Origin: Acidimicrobiia bacterium
GTDB taxonomy: Bacteria > Actinomycetota > Acidimicrobiia > Spongiisociales > UBA5794
Assembly: GCA_026985095.1 (NCBI GenBank)
Contig: JALSQW010000066.1
Location: 44,788 to 108,787, forward strand
Direction: 5' to 3'
Length of the DNA stretch: 64,000 bases
Positions 9,046 to 18,997 of this stretch are shown in pieces (positions within the stretch are counted from its first letter, which is position 1; every line of letters starts with the position of its first letter). The notes beneath the pieces are model-generated. The model searched no databases. It saw nothing but the letters and a program-made list of their open reading frames with translations, and was not told where the DNA came from. The translations under genes were made by a program, and so were the position numbers.

Positions 9046-10338
9046 ATGAGTGACCGCAAAGGCGTCTTGACCACCGATGCCGGGGACCTCGAACTCCCGG
9101 TCGTCGAGCCGACGACGGGCAACGCCGGCCTCGACATCCGCAAGCTCCGCGGGACGCTCGGGTACGTGACGTTCGACCCTGGGTTCGCCAACACCGCCAA
9201 CACCCGCAGCGCCATCACCTTCGTCAACGGCGCCGCCGGCGAGCTCCGCCACCGCGGCTACCGGATCGAGGATCTCGCCGCCAACTGCACGTTCCTCGAG
9301 GTCGCCTATCTGCTCTTGTTCGGTGATCTCCCCAACGCCGAACAGCTCGATGCGTGGACCGCCGAGGTCAAGACCCACACCCTGCTCAGCGAGGAGATGA
9401 AGCGCTTCTTCGATGCCTTCCCCCGCTCGGCACATCCGATGGCGATCCTGTCGTCGGCGACGAACGCGATCTCGACGTTCTACGAGGAGTACTACAACCC
9501 GTCCGATCCCGATGCCGTCGGAGAGTCGGCCAAGCGGCTCATCGCCAAGATGCCGACGATCGCCGCCTGGGCGTACAAGAAGTCGATCGGGCAACCCTAC
9601 GTCTATCCGCGCAACGACCTGACGTACGTGGAGAACTTCCTCCACATGATGTTCGCGCTCCCGGTCGAGGACCTGAAGGTCGACCCGGTCGTGGCCAGGG
9701 CCCTCAACGTGCTGCTCATCCTGCACGCCGATCATGGGCAGAACTGCTCCACCGCGACCGTCCGAGCCGTCGGCTCGAGTCAAGCCAACCTGTTCGCCTC
9801 GGTCGCCGCCGGCATGAACGCGCTGTGGGGTCCGCTCCACGGCGGCGCCAACCAGGCCGTGATCGAGATGCTGCAGAACATCCTCGACGATCCCGACGCC
9901 GACGTCGCCTCGGTGGTCGCCCGAGCGAAGGATCCCAACGATCCGTTCCGGCTCATGGGGTTCGGCCACCGGGTCTACAAGAACTACGACCCGCGGGCCA
10001 AGGTGCTGCGACGATTCGCCCACGATGTCCTCGAACGGACCTCCGGCAAGGACCCGATGCTCGAGATCGCCCAGCAACTCGAAGAGGTCGCCCTCAACGA
10101 TCCGTACTTCCAGGAGCGCAAGCTCTTCCCCAACGTCGACTTCTACTCGGGGATCATCTTCCGGGCCCTCGGATTCCCACCGAGGATGTTCACGGTGCTG
10201 TTCGCCATCGGCCGCCTTCCGGGGTGGATCGCCAACTGGAAAGAGATGACCGAGGATCCCGACACCCGGATCATGCGCCCACGCCAGGTCTACACGGGCC
10301 CCGTCGTGCGGGACTTCATCCCCATCGACCAGCGCTGA
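9046..10338 (+). CDS. gltA: Citrate synthase
   Basis: This 430-aa TCA-cycle enzyme condenses oxaloacetate and acetyl-CoA. The catalytic His of LHGGANQAV, the GFGHRVYKNYDPRA block and the Asp of FPNVDFYSG are present, and the length matches the hexameric type I enzymes. An AGGAGG site stands 10 bases before the ATG. It is transcribed away from the PIM genes and sits between pgsA and an RND exporter, where mycobacteria have a HIT-domain gene. Confidence 0.96.
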   Translation: MSDRKGVLTTDAGDLELPVVEPTTGNAGLDIRKLRGTLGYVTFDPGFANTANTRSAITFVNGAAGELRHRGYRIEDLAANCTFLEVAYLLLFGDLPNAEQLDAWTAEVKTHTLLSEEMKRFFDAFPRSAHPMAILSSATNAISTFYEEYYNPSDPDAVGESAKRLIAKMPTIAAWAYKKSIGQPYVYPRNDLTYVENFLHMMFALPVEDLKVDPVVARALNVLLILHADHGQNCSTATVRAVGSSQANLFASVAAGMNALWGPLHGGANQAVIEMLQNILDDPDADVASVVARAKDPNDPFRLMGFGHRVYKNYDPRAKVLRRFAHDVLERTSGKDPMLEIAQQLEEVALNDPYFQERKLFPNVDFYSGIIFRALGFPPRMFTVLFAIGRLPGWIANWKEMTEDPDTRIMRPRQVYTGPVVRDFIPIDQR

Positions 10339-10345
10339 GCGCCGC

Positions 10346-10855
10346 TCAACGCTCGGCCGGAGGCACCGCCTCCGCGTAGACGTCGACGAGGGACCGATCG
10401 AGCGCATCGACCCTGACGAGGGCACGCTCCGAGGGGGGTTCGTCGGCGGAGAAGACCAGCACGTTCCAGATGGGTTTGGCCAGCGGACCCGAGAAGCCGA
10501 GCTGGGCCGAGGCATGCCCGACCGGGAACGGAACGGCCCGGTTCGCCTCGACCAGCGCCTCGGGCTCACGGACCTCGAGGCGCCACCCCGCAACTACGTG
10601 GTACAGCGCGATGAGCGCGAGGGGAACCACCGTCGTCCACCACATCGGTGCCGGGAGGGCCTCGACGACGAGCCCGACGGCAACGGCCGCCGCTGCGATC
10701 AGATAGATGGCCCCAGCGTTCCGGCGCCGGACCGTGTCCGGAACGCTGTAGGGACCGACCACCGAAGCGTCGAGATCCTCGGGCACGGCCACCGCCCGCG
10801 CCACCTCCTGTGGGATCTCGATCCCGCGCCGGTCCGCCTGCGCCTCGTCGCTCAT
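10346..10855 (-). CDS. Uncharacterised two-helix membrane protein coupled to RND exporter
   Basis: The 169-aa protein has two hydrophobic segments (AIYLIAAAAVAVGLVV and WWTTVVPLALIALYHVVAG, residues ~49-90) followed by a soluble tail with FPVGHASAQLGFSG. I do not recognise the family. The ATG at 10855 overlaps the exporter stop (ATGA), so the two are likely co-translated and it may be an accessory subunit of that transporter. It is convergent with gltA, with only 7 bp between the stops. Confidence 0.75.
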   Translation of the reverse strand: MSDEAQADRRGIEIPQEVARAVAVPEDLDASVVGPYSVPDTVRRRNAGAIYLIAAAAVAVGLVVEALPAPMWWTTVVPLALIALYHVVAGWRLEVREPEALVEANRAVPFPVGHASAQLGFSGPLAKPIWNVLVFSADEPPSERALVRVDALDRSLVDVYAEAVPPAER

Positions 10856-13575
10856 GGTCTCGTCGCCTCCAACGCCTCGGCCAGCACGTCGGTATCGACG
10901 GGGTCCTCTCCCCTCCGCCGGTGCCATCGGTCCCACAGCACCAGATAGGTCGGCAGCACCAGCACCGCGGCGAACAGGGCGAGCAGGATCGTGTAGGCCG
11001 TGACGATACCGAACTGCCGGAACGGGATCGTCGACGACGTCGCCAGGACCCCGAACCCGGCGATCGTGGTCAGGGCGGATCCGGCCAAGGCGCCGCCCGT
11101 GTGCACCAGGGTCTGTTCCACGGCCTCCTCGGCCGACGGAGTGCGGGCGCGATCTTCGAGGTAGCGGTGGGTGACGTGGATCATGTATGGCACGCCGATG
11201 CCGATGGCCAGCGCCGAGATGGTCGCGGTGACCGGACCGAAGGGGATCCCGGCGGCCGCCATCACCCCGAACGACCACAACACGACCAGCACCACCGGCA
11301 CGGTGGTCAGCACCCCGAGCATGGGGCGCCTCGACTCGTACCAGAAGTTGATCACCAAGAGGATCAGCGCAGCCACCAAGGTCAGCAGCAGCGACGAGAG
11401 CTGCGAGTTCTGGAGCGTCGTCACGATCACGTTCGAGACGATCTCGTCCGACGTCGGCACGGCGTCCAGACCGACCTCGCGAACCGGGGCGAAGTCGTCG
11501 ATGAGCGCATCGCGGAGTCTCGCCGCCCCGCTCTCACCCGCTTGGGTGGTGATGGTGAACAGCGCCGCGTCGTAACCCGAGTCGGAGCGGTGCAGGACCC
11601 TGGCGGCACGCTCCGGATCCTGCGCGAACAGCGTGTCGTAGAGGGCGACGACATCCGCCTCCGGGGCGACCGCCAGGGAACCGGTCTGCATCCCGGCCGC
11701 TCCGGCGGCCTGGGCGACGACCGGATCGAACGACGGGGACTGCGGGTTGGCGAGCTGAGCGACGAGGGCCACCGGAGACTCGGCGGCGGGGAACCCGTCG
11801 ACGAGCACGACACCCTCGTCGTCGGTCATGTTCGAGGTCGCAGCGACCATGGCGTTGAACGCGCCGGCGGTGGCCGGGTCCCCGGTCACCAGCACCTGGG
11901 TCTGCTCACCGAACCCTCCCCCGTAGTCGGTGAGCAGCGTCTCGAAGGTCTGGCGAAGCGGCGACGTGACCGGGATGAAATCCAGGAACGAGAACTTGGC
12001 CTCCACCTTGGAGGTCCCGTAGGCACCCAGCCCGCCGAGAACGAGCGAGGCGACGAGGGTGCCGACGGCGGCGTGCTTGGGCAGCCAGGCGGCGCGTCCG
12101 ACGAGGCGGGGAAGCCGCTTGGCCTGGCCACCCTCGAGGGCGCCGGCATCGAGGGTCCCTCGGCGTTCGGCGCGCCGGTCGAGGAGCTCCCGGATCGCCG
12201 GCACGAAGGTCAGCATGAGGAGGAACGAGGCGAGGATCCCGAAGGCGGCCAGTTCCCCGAACTCCCGCAACGCGGGGATGTCGTTGGTGAGGTTGGTCAG
12301 GAACCCGACGGCGGTCGTCACGGTGGCCAGCACCAATGCGATCCCCACGGTCCGGATGGCGGTCGAGATGGCCACGTCGACGGTGGCGCCGGCGGACATC
12401 TCCTCGCGGTAGCGGGTGTTGACGTGGATGGCGTAGTCGACCCCGAGGCCGATGAGGAGGATCGGGAGGATCTGTACCATCTGGGACTGCGCACCGAACC
12501 GGAGATAGCCGTAGCCGTTCATCCAGGTGATGGCGGCGGCGATCGTCAACAAGGTGATCAGGGTGTCCGCCGTCGTGCGGCGAAGACCGCGTGACGACAG
12601 GGTCCAGATCAGGTAGACGCCCACGAACACCGCCGCCGCGAACAGCAGCAGCGGACCGGTCGCCACGTCCGCGAGGGACTCCCCGAGCAGGTCGGGGAAC
12701 AGGACCGCCAGGCCCGGGACGAGGAGGACGACGACCGCCGCCGACATCCCCACGAGACCGACGACCGACAGGAGCCGGTCCTTCCGATCGCGAGGACGCA
12801 CGAGGAAGATGATCGACAGGACGAGGAAGATGATGAATCCGGCGGTCGCGAACAGCCGGCCGATCTCCTTCTGGAACTCGGAGTCGCCGGCGAACAGCAG
12901 CTCGAACGAGAACGGCTCGACGCTGACGCCATCGGGAACGGGGGCCGCCTTCATCGCCGCCGCGCCCGCCGCCGCGGCCGCGACGAACGAGTCGAACTCC
13001 TCCGGACCGGCGGCCCCGGTGGTGAAGACGATCATGAGCCCCGACGGCGCCGAGGGGACCGTCGGATCAGCGCTCGCCGGGAGCAGACCGCGCACGAGAC
13101 CGGCTTGTTGGGCGGGCATCTCCTCGAGCGCGGCCCGGTAGATCGCCTTCACCTCGGCGTCCGTCGTCGGCCGGGGAGCACCCTGGGCGATCGCGAACTC
13201 GACCGGGGTGAGGAAATGGACGATCGGAGGCGCGTCGCCGTTGCTCACCAGGTAGGGGGCGAGCTCGCTTCGTGCGACCGCCGCCGAGACCGCCTCGGCG
13301 GCGGCCAAACCGTCGAGGGTGATGACGTCGCCGCGGTCGGAGGAGATGATCGCCTGCATGACGCTCTGGTTCGACTCGGCACCGAAGAGCTCGTTGATCT
13401 GGCGCTCGGCGACGATCTCGGGGGCCTCGGGAGCGAACCCTTCGTTGGCGTTGTCGGCCGGTCGGAACTCGGACCCGAAGAATCCGAACACCAGCGACAG
13501 CACGATCGTGACGGCGATGACCACCCAGGGGAACCGTCGGACGGAGGCCGAGAGCACATGGACGAGGGTCTTCAC
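10852..13575 (-). CDS. RND/MMPL-superfamily membrane exporter
   Basis: The 907-aa protein has the duplicated RND architecture: an N-terminal helix, a large extracytoplasmic loop (~30-235), five to six helices, then the same layout again. Each half carries a sterol-sensing-type motif: GLGVDYAIHVNTRY in the first and GIGVPYMIHVTHRY in the second, the latter with Pro instead of the usual proton-relay Asp. Relatives export lipids, hopanoids or drugs; the substrate here is unknown. Its position between PIM lipid genes and thrS makes a lipid plausible (inference). Confidence 0.88.
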   Translation of the reverse strand: MKTLVHVLSASVRRFPWVVIAVTIVLSLVFGFFGSEFRPADNANEGFAPEAPEIVAERQINELFGAESNQSVMQAIISSDRGDVITLDGLAAAEAVSAAVARSELAPYLVSNGDAPPIVHFLTPVEFAIAQGAPRPTTDAEVKAIYRAALEEMPAQQAGLVRGLLPASADPTVPSAPSGLMIVFTTGAAGPEEFDSFVAAAAAGAAAMKAAPVPDGVSVEPFSFELLFAGDSEFQKEIGRLFATAGFIIFLVLSIIFLVRPRDRKDRLLSVVGLVGMSAAVVVLLVPGLAVLFPDLLGESLADVATGPLLLFAAAVFVGVYLIWTLSSRGLRRTTADTLITLLTIAAAITWMNGYGYLRFGAQSQMVQILPILLIGLGVDYAIHVNTRYREEMSAGATVDVAISTAIRTVGIALVLATVTTAVGFLTNLTNDIPALREFGELAAFGILASFLLMLTFVPAIRELLDRRAERRGTLDAGALEGGQAKRLPRLVGRAAWLPKHAAVGTLVASLVLGGLGAYGTSKVEAKFSFLDFIPVTSPLRQTFETLLTDYGGGFGEQTQVLVTGDPATAGAFNAMVAATSNMTDDEGVVLVDGFPAAESPVALVAQLANPQSPSFDPVVAQAAGAAGMQTGSLAVAPEADVVALYDTLFAQDPERAARVLHRSDSGYDAALFTITTQAGESGAARLRDALIDDFAPVREVGLDAVPTSDEIVSNVIVTTLQNSQLSSLLLTLVAALILLVINFWYESRRPMLGVLTTVPVVLVVLWSFGVMAAAGIPFGPVTATISALAIGIGVPYMIHVTHRYLEDRARTPSAEEAVEQTLVHTGGALAGSALTTIAGFGVLATSSTIPFRQFGIVTAYTILLALFAAVLVLPTYLVLWDRWHRRRGEDPVDTDVLAEALEATRP

Positions 13576-13712
13576 GGGTTACTCCTGCTCACAGAGGGTA
13601 TCGACAGCGTGTCGAGGGAGGCGTTCCGGTGGCGGAGCCTACCTCGTGGCGGCGCCTTGTCCGCCGCCCCTGAGGGTCCCCGCCGCGCTCGGGTTCCGTG
13701 CAGCCACACCGG

Positions 13713-15644
13713 TCAGCGCGGTGGAGCGGTCAGCTCCTCGAGCTCTGCCAGCGCCTGGTCGATCGTGATCCCGCGTCGTTCCTTGTCCTCGCCTCGGAGA
13801 CGCAGCCCGACGGTCCCCGCTTCCACGTCGTTGTCGCCGACCACCAGCACGGCCGGGTGCTTGTGGGTGATCGCCCGGCGGATCTTCTCCCCCACGGTGT
13901 CGGCGGCCAGGTCGGCCTCCACGCGGATGCCCGCCTCGCGCAGGCGGTCGCCCACCGATCGGGCGTACTCGTCGTGTCGGTCGGCCACCGGGACCACCGT
14001 CGCCTGCACCGGAGACAGCCATCCCGGCAAGGCGCCGGCGTAGTGCTCGATGAGGATGCCGACGAAGCGCTCGATGGAACCGAACAGCGCCCGGTGGATC
14101 ATGACCGGACGTTCCCGATCGTTCCCCGAGGTCGTGTAGACGAGCCCGAAGTTCTCCGGCTGGGCGAAGTCGACCTGGATCGTCGAGATCTGCCAACGCC
14201 GCCCGATCGCATCGCTGACATGGATGTCGATCTTCGGCCCGTAGAAGGCACCTTCGCCCTCGGCGATCTCGTAGGGCAGCTCGGCCGTCTCCAGCGCCGC
14301 TCGCAACGACGCCTCGGCTCTGTCCCACAGCGCCAGATCGCCGACGTACTTATCTGGCCGCGTCGACAGGTCCGCCTCGAAGGTCGAGAACCCGAAATCG
14401 CGCAGGACCATGAGGACGAAGTCCAGGAGGTTCTGCAGCTCGTGACCGAGGCGCTCCTCGGTGGTGAAGATGTGGCTGTCGTCCTGGGTGAAGCCGCGGG
14501 CGCGCAGCAACCCATGCAACACGCCGGAGCGCTCGTAGCGGTAGACCGTGCCGAGTTCGAACAGGCGTAGGGGCAGTTCCCGGTAGCTGCGGGCCCGGGA
14601 GCGGTAGATGAGGATGTGGAACGGGCAGTTCATCGGTTTGACGAAGTACCGCTGCCCGTGGTCGAGCTCCATCGCCGGGTACATCCCCTCGGCGTAGAAG
14701 TCGACGTGGCCGGAGGTCTCCCATAGGTCGGCCTTGGCGACGTGCGGCGAGACGACCGAGTCGTAGCCGTGCGCGGCGTGGGTCCGTCGCGAGTAGTCCT
14801 CGATGGTGCGCCGGAGGATCCCGCCCTTGGGGTGCCACACGGCCAGTCCGGCTCCGAGTTCGGAGGGGAACGAGTAGAGGTCGAGCTCCTTGCCGAGTCG
14901 TCGATGATCGCGCCGCTCGGCTTCTTCGAGACGGTGGAGGTACGCTCGGAGGGCCTTGCTCGACTCCCATGCGGTCCCGTAGATGCGCTGGAGCTGCGGG
15001 TTGTGCTCGTCGCCGCGCCAGTACGCCCCCGAGGTCCGCAAGAGCTTCACCGCCGGGATCCGACCGGTCGACGGCACGTGCGGTCCGCGACAGAGATCGA
15101 CGAAGCCGTCGTTCCGGTATACGCTCACGGCGTTCGATCCGACCCCTTCACCCTCATCCACCCCACGGATGATCTCGAGCTTGAACGGCTGGTCGGCGAA
15201 GACCTCGAGGGCATCGTCGATCGACATCTCCTCCCGGACGAAGGGTTGGTCTTCGTCGATCAGCTCGTGCATCCGGGCCTCGATCCTCTCGAGATCCTCG
15301 GGCGTGAACGGCCGGCCGATGTCGAAGTCGTAGTAGAAGCCGTCGGTGATGGCCGGACCGATGGCGAACTTGGCGCCCGGGTACAGGTCCAGCACGGCCT
15401 GGGCGAGGACATGGGCCGCAGAGTGTCGGAGGACCGACCGCCCTTCGTCGGTGCCGTCGGTGACGACGCTGAACGCGCCCCCACCGGGGAGAGGACGGTC
15501 GAGGTCGAACCAGTCGTCGTCGACCTTGACGGCCACTGCCGCCTTCGCCAGGCGAGGGCCGATCTCCGCGGCGACGTCGCGTCCCGTCGTGCCGTCCGGG
15601 TACTCGCGGACGGTGCCGTCTGGAAGGGTCAATCGTATCGCCAC
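13713..15644 (-). CDS. thrS: Threonine-tRNA ligase
   Basis: This 643-aa class II synthetase has an N-terminal TGS domain (residues 1-60), an editing domain with HSAAHVLAQAV, and a catalytic core with motif 2 (MNCPFHILIYRSRARSYRELP, zinc Cys) and motif 3 (MIHRALFGSIERF). The C-terminal anticodon-binding domain is complete. GTG at 15644 follows CAGGAA. No T-box leader fits the 104-bp upstream gap. The gap 13576-13712 shows nothing clear. Confidence 0.97.
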   Translation of the reverse strand: MAIRLTLPDGTVREYPDGTTGRDVAAEIGPRLAKAAVAVKVDDDWFDLDRPLPGGGAFSVVTDGTDEGRSVLRHSAAHVLAQAVLDLYPGAKFAIGPAITDGFYYDFDIGRPFTPEDLERIEARMHELIDEDQPFVREEMSIDDALEVFADQPFKLEIIRGVDEGEGVGSNAVSVYRNDGFVDLCRGPHVPSTGRIPAVKLLRTSGAYWRGDEHNPQLQRIYGTAWESSKALRAYLHRLEEAERRDHRRLGKELDLYSFPSELGAGLAVWHPKGGILRRTIEDYSRRTHAAHGYDSVVSPHVAKADLWETSGHVDFYAEGMYPAMELDHGQRYFVKPMNCPFHILIYRSRARSYRELPLRLFELGTVYRYERSGVLHGLLRARGFTQDDSHIFTTEERLGHELQNLLDFVLMVLRDFGFSTFEADLSTRPDKYVGDLALWDRAEASLRAALETAELPYEIAEGEGAFYGPKIDIHVSDAIGRRWQISTIQVDFAQPENFGLVYTTSGNDRERPVMIHRALFGSIERFVGILIEHYAGALPGWLSPVQATVVPVADRHDEYARSVGDRLREAGIRVEADLAADTVGEKIRRAITHKHPAVLVVGDNDVEAGTVGLRLRGEDKERRGITIDQALAELEELTAPPR

Positions 15645-15748
15645 GGGTTCCTGCCTCGGTGTCGGTGACCGGGAAGGCTACAGCGGTCACCGCGGTTCGC
15701 CGAACATCATGCGACAATGGACCCGACCGGACGTGAGGGGGCACGATC

Positions 15749-16618
15749 GTGGATACGTACGAACTGGCTACACGTCTCGCCGCCGGCGGGCGGGTGCAGG
15801 ACCTGACCGGTCCGAACCGTCGGGTGGGAGCGAACCACCTGTATCGGATCTGGACCGACGGGGACGGGGCGAAGATCTTGAAGATCTACGGGACGCCGGC
15901 ACGCGAGCGCCGCGAGCGCCATGCCCTCGACGCGCTGTCGTCGCTCGAGGGGATCCCCCGGATCATGGACCGTGGGATCATCGAGGGCACGGTGTGGGCC
16001 ACCTTCGCCGATGCCGGCCGATGGAACCTCGCCACACTGCCCGAGAACAGCGGCCTCGCCCACAAGGCCGGTGAGATCCTGCGCACGATCCACGATTCGG
16101 CCCCGAACCCCCTGTCCAACCTCAGCCGCGGCATCGACCAGGAGTGGGTCACGATCGACTTCGCGTCCACGATGCGTCGACTCCTGCGGTACCGCGGCAA
16201 GCTCGGGGTTCCCCTGGAACTGATCGAGGCCGCGTCCACGGTGACGCCGCCGTTCGCCTCCGAGCCGAGAGCGGCCCATACGGACCCCGGCCCGCGGAAC
16301 TTCCTCGTCGACGACGACGGCAACGTGACGCTCATCAACTGGGAATGGGCCACGCTGGCCCCACCCGAGTGGGATCTGTCGAAGGCGATCTGGCTGGTCG
16401 GACGGAGTTCGGGACCCCAGGCGGCCGAGGCGCTGCAACGCGGCTACGGCAAGTCCATGGATCCGACCCAGCTCGACCGATGGGTCGTCTACCACGCGGC
16501 GATGAACCTCGTCTACGAGGCCGAACAGCAACTCTCGGGCGTCTCCAAGGAGCCCTATCAGGACCTCGTCGCCGAGCTCCAGCGGGCCGCTGCCGGCGCC
16601 ACGGGGCCCCGCGTCTGA
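15749..16618 (+). CDS. Aminoglycoside-phosphotransferase/choline-kinase-fold protein
   Basis: The 289-aa protein has the kinase-like fold: a KILKIYG lysine strand near residue 45, a catalytic loop HTDPGPRNFLV near 180, then LINWEWATL, where the family normally has IDWE. The Asp-to-Asn change at the metal-binding position may weaken or change catalysis. The substrate is unknown. GTG at 15749 is preceded by GAGGGGG. It is divergent from thrS. Confidence 0.8.
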   Translation: MDTYELATRLAAGGRVQDLTGPNRRVGANHLYRIWTDGDGAKILKIYGTPARERRERHALDALSSLEGIPRIMDRGIIEGTVWATFADAGRWNLATLPENSGLAHKAGEILRTIHDSAPNPLSNLSRGIDQEWVTIDFASTMRRLLRYRGKLGVPLELIEAASTVTPPFASEPRAAHTDPGPRNFLVDDDGNVTLINWEWATLAPPEWDLSKAIWLVGRSSGPQAAEALQRGYGKSMDPTQLDRWVVYHAAMNLVYEAEQQLSGVSKEPYQDLVAELQRAAAGATGPRV

Positions 16619-16731
16619 CCACCGCGTCCAACACGCCGGATACGGCATAGCTTTCGCCGCTGCGCCCCGTCGAGGAAATACCGGGGTTTTTCGCGCTCTC
16701 GCGTACGCTTGCGCCCTGGAAGGAGGAAGCA

Positions 16732-16944
16732 GTGATCGAGATCATCCTGGCCCTCGGTGTCGTCGTCCTGGGGACTCTGGCCATCAGCGGCCGGCGGCCA
16801 CTCTCGCAGACCGGCCCTGCCTTCGACCTCGCCGGATCGGTGGCCTTCGACGACGACCCGGGAGACCTGCCCTGCCCGTGGTGTCTGGCCCCGACCCGGG
16901 AGCAGGATCCCCGCTGCCCCTCCTGCGGGCAGCGGTTCGGCTGA
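16732..16944 (+). CDS. Small membrane-anchored zinc-ribbon protein
   Basis: This 70-aa protein has one N-terminal hydrophobic helix (IEIILALGVVVLGTLAI) and a C-terminal CPWC...CPSC zinc-ribbon pair, residues ~48-66. A very strong ribosome site (GGAAGGAGG) lies a few bases before the GTG at 16732, and this decides that it is a gene. The function is unknown; a role in protein contact at the membrane is only a guess. Confidence 0.75.
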   Translation: MIEIILALGVVVLGTLAISGRRPLSQTGPAFDLAGSVAFDDDPGDLPCPWCLAPTREQDPRCPSCGQRFG

Positions 16945-16968
16945 CCTCGACCGCCGTCCCTGCGACCG

Positions 16969-17811
16969 TCAGGGGCCGTACTCGACGTTGACGGCATCCT
17001 GGGCGAATCCCAAGCGCCGATAGAGCTCCACCGCTCGACCGTTGTCGGCGTCGGTCCACAACCGAGCCCGACGACCGCCGCGGCCATGGATCTGCTCCAG
17101 TCCCGCGAGCACGAGCGCCCGACCCAGGCCCCGTCCCGTCACCGACGGTTCGACCGCGATCACATGGATCTCGCCTTCCTGTGGCGTCACCGGCCTCGTC
17201 CAGCAGAAACCGACCGGGGCACCATCGATGGTCGCCACCACCAGGTCATCCGGCTCGGTACCCGTTACCCTCGCGACCGCGACCAGTTCGTCGACGGTCA
17301 TCGCCCCCTGCTCGGGATGATCGGCGAACGCGGCTCGGTTGATGGCGACGATGGCCTCGTCGTCGACACCCCGACGCCACGGGCGGAGCTCCACCCCATC
17401 GGGAACCCGAGGCGGAGCGGCCGGAAGCGAACGTCGCATGCGCACGACCGCCCGGAGGGGAACGAACCCCATGTCCTCGAGGGCCGCCTGCTGGCTCGGC
17501 CGCCACGCCCACACGGTGAACGGCGCGTCCCGAGGAACGAGACCCAGCGTCAGGTCGAGGACCTGCCGCTCGCCCTCGGCGTGCTCCAGGCGCGGCGCCA
17601 CCGCCGTCTCCAGCGCGTACCGGTCGCCGTGGGGCGCGATGACCGCATGGGCTTCGATCCGCCCGTCGCGCCCCCATGAGGCGGCGATCGCCCCGTTCCG
17701 GCCTGTAGCGAGCCGGGCCTTGTGGCCCGACAGTGCCGGGAGCTCGCGCCCGGCCGACAACCCGTCGAGGAACTCGGCGATCTCCTTCTCGTCGAGGTCG
17801 AGGCGTTCCAT
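16969..17811 (-). CDS. mshD: Tandem GNAT acetyltransferase, probable mycothiol synthase
   Basis: This 280-aa protein consists of two GNAT-like halves. The C-terminal half has the acetyl-CoA loop VTGRGLGRALV, ADNGRAVELYRRLGF and a terminal VNVEYGP, matching the MshD pattern (acetylation of Cys-GlcN-inositol to mycothiol). The N-terminal half is degenerate, as in MshD. I chose ATG 17811 (MERLDL); an open frame to a GTG at 17850 exists. Other tandem GNATs share this layout, so the specific name is moderately supported. Confidence 0.7.
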   Translation of the reverse strand: MERLDLDEKEIAEFLDGLSAGRELPALSGHKARLATGRNGAIAASWGRDGRIEAHAVIAPHGDRYALETAVAPRLEHAEGERQVLDLTLGLVPRDAPFTVWAWRPSQQAALEDMGFVPLRAVVRMRRSLPAAPPRVPDGVELRPWRRGVDDEAIVAINRAAFADHPEQGAMTVDELVAVARVTGTEPDDLVVATIDGAPVGFCWTRPVTPQEGEIHVIAVEPSVTGRGLGRALVLAGLEQIHGRGGRRARLWTDADNGRAVELYRRLGFAQDAVNVEYGP

Positions 17812-17939
17812 GCGCCCCGAGCCTACGGCTCCGAGCGCCTCACGAGCCACCGACGTGCACCACGCCGCCCGCCTATCGCCTCGATCCCGGCGCCCCCTCG
17901 CGACCGACCCCGGGCCCCGGTGCCGTATCCTCCGACGCC

Positions 17940-18899
17940 GTGAGTGAGATCGGACTCGTCCTGGGAGGCGGCGGCATCACCGGTGCCGCCTATCACTTCG
18001 GCGCGCTCCTGGCGCTCCGCATGGCGACCGGATGGGAACCCAACGAGGCCTCCGTGATCGTCGGCACCTCCTCGGGCGCCTTCGTCGGAGCGATGGTCCG
18101 CGGCGGTGCGCTCGGCATCGGGTCGATGATCGGCGAAGGCGAGTCCCGCGAGGCCGTCGCCCGATGGCTTCAAGAGCGGATGTACCCGCGAGCCCGGCCG
18201 GGAGGGGTCGGGAGATGGCTGACCAAGGGCATCCTTCCGGCGCTCCGCCGACCCAACATCAACATCGTCCTGGGCAGTCCCGGGATGTACCGTACCGACG
18301 GCCTCGAGGGTTGGGTCGAGGAACGCCTGGGGGACCTCTCCCGAGGCTGGCCCGAACGCCCGACGGTCATCGTCGCCTACGACCTGGAACGTCGCGCGCG
18401 AACCGCCTTCGGCACCGACGCAGCGCCCGACGTGCCGCTCAAACGTGCCGTCGCCGCCTCCAGCGCCGTCCCGGTCGTCTACGAGCCCGTCGAGATCGAC
18501 GGGCGGTGGTACGTCGATGGTGGCGTCGCCTCGGGGACCAACGCCGACCTCGTGCTCGGCAGTCCCCGGCCTCTCGACCTGGTCATCGTGATCGCCCCGC
18601 TCGCGGCCACCGACCCCAGACGCGGGCACCGCTTCTACGAGGACATGTTCGACCGCATGGGGCGCTCCGCCCTCGCCAGCGAGATCGAACGCATCGAGAC
18701 GCAATGGCCCGCCGCCGACGTGCTCATCCTCCGGCCCGACGAGCGGGTGCTCCAGGTGGCTCGACCGAACCCGATGTCGACGGGGGCGGCGGTCCCGTCG
18801 TTCCTCGCCACCCTGCGGACGATGCGCGACGACCTGGCCGAACCGACCACCTGGCGCATCCTCCGCCGTCACCTCGACACCGACCGAGCCAACGCCTGA
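17940..18899 (+). CDS. Patatin-like phospholipase family protein
   Basis: The 319-aa serine hydrolase has the oxyanion block GGGGITGAAYHFG near the N-terminus, the nucleophile elbow GTSSG near residue 40, and the dyad Asp in VDGGVASG. It probably hydrolyses acyl lipids. GTG at 17940 is chosen because family homology starts exactly there (SEIGLVLGGGG). It is divergent from the GNAT gene; 17812-17939 should hold both promoters but no clear element was seen. Confidence 0.88.
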   Translation: MSEIGLVLGGGGITGAAYHFGALLALRMATGWEPNEASVIVGTSSGAFVGAMVRGGALGIGSMIGEGESREAVARWLQERMYPRARPGGVGRWLTKGILPALRRPNINIVLGSPGMYRTDGLEGWVEERLGDLSRGWPERPTVIVAYDLERRARTAFGTDAAPDVPLKRAVAASSAVPVVYEPVEIDGRWYVDGGVASGTNADLVLGSPRPLDLVIVIAPLAATDPRRGHRFYEDMFDRMGRSALASEIERIETQWPAADVLILRPDERVLQVARPNPMSTGAAVPSFLATLRTMRDDLAEPTTWRILRRHLDTDRANA

Positions 18900-18997
18900 C
18901 CTCGGGCGACATCCCGGCGGGCACCCCTTCCTCGTCGCCGCGGACGTCGGCGTGTCGGCCGGAACCCGTGCTCTCCCTGCAGATCTGCCGCGCCGCT

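Noticed and set aside
15645..15748. T-box leader upstream of thrS
   Set aside because: The gap is 104 bp, too short for a T-box, and no specifier-loop or T-box sequence is seen.
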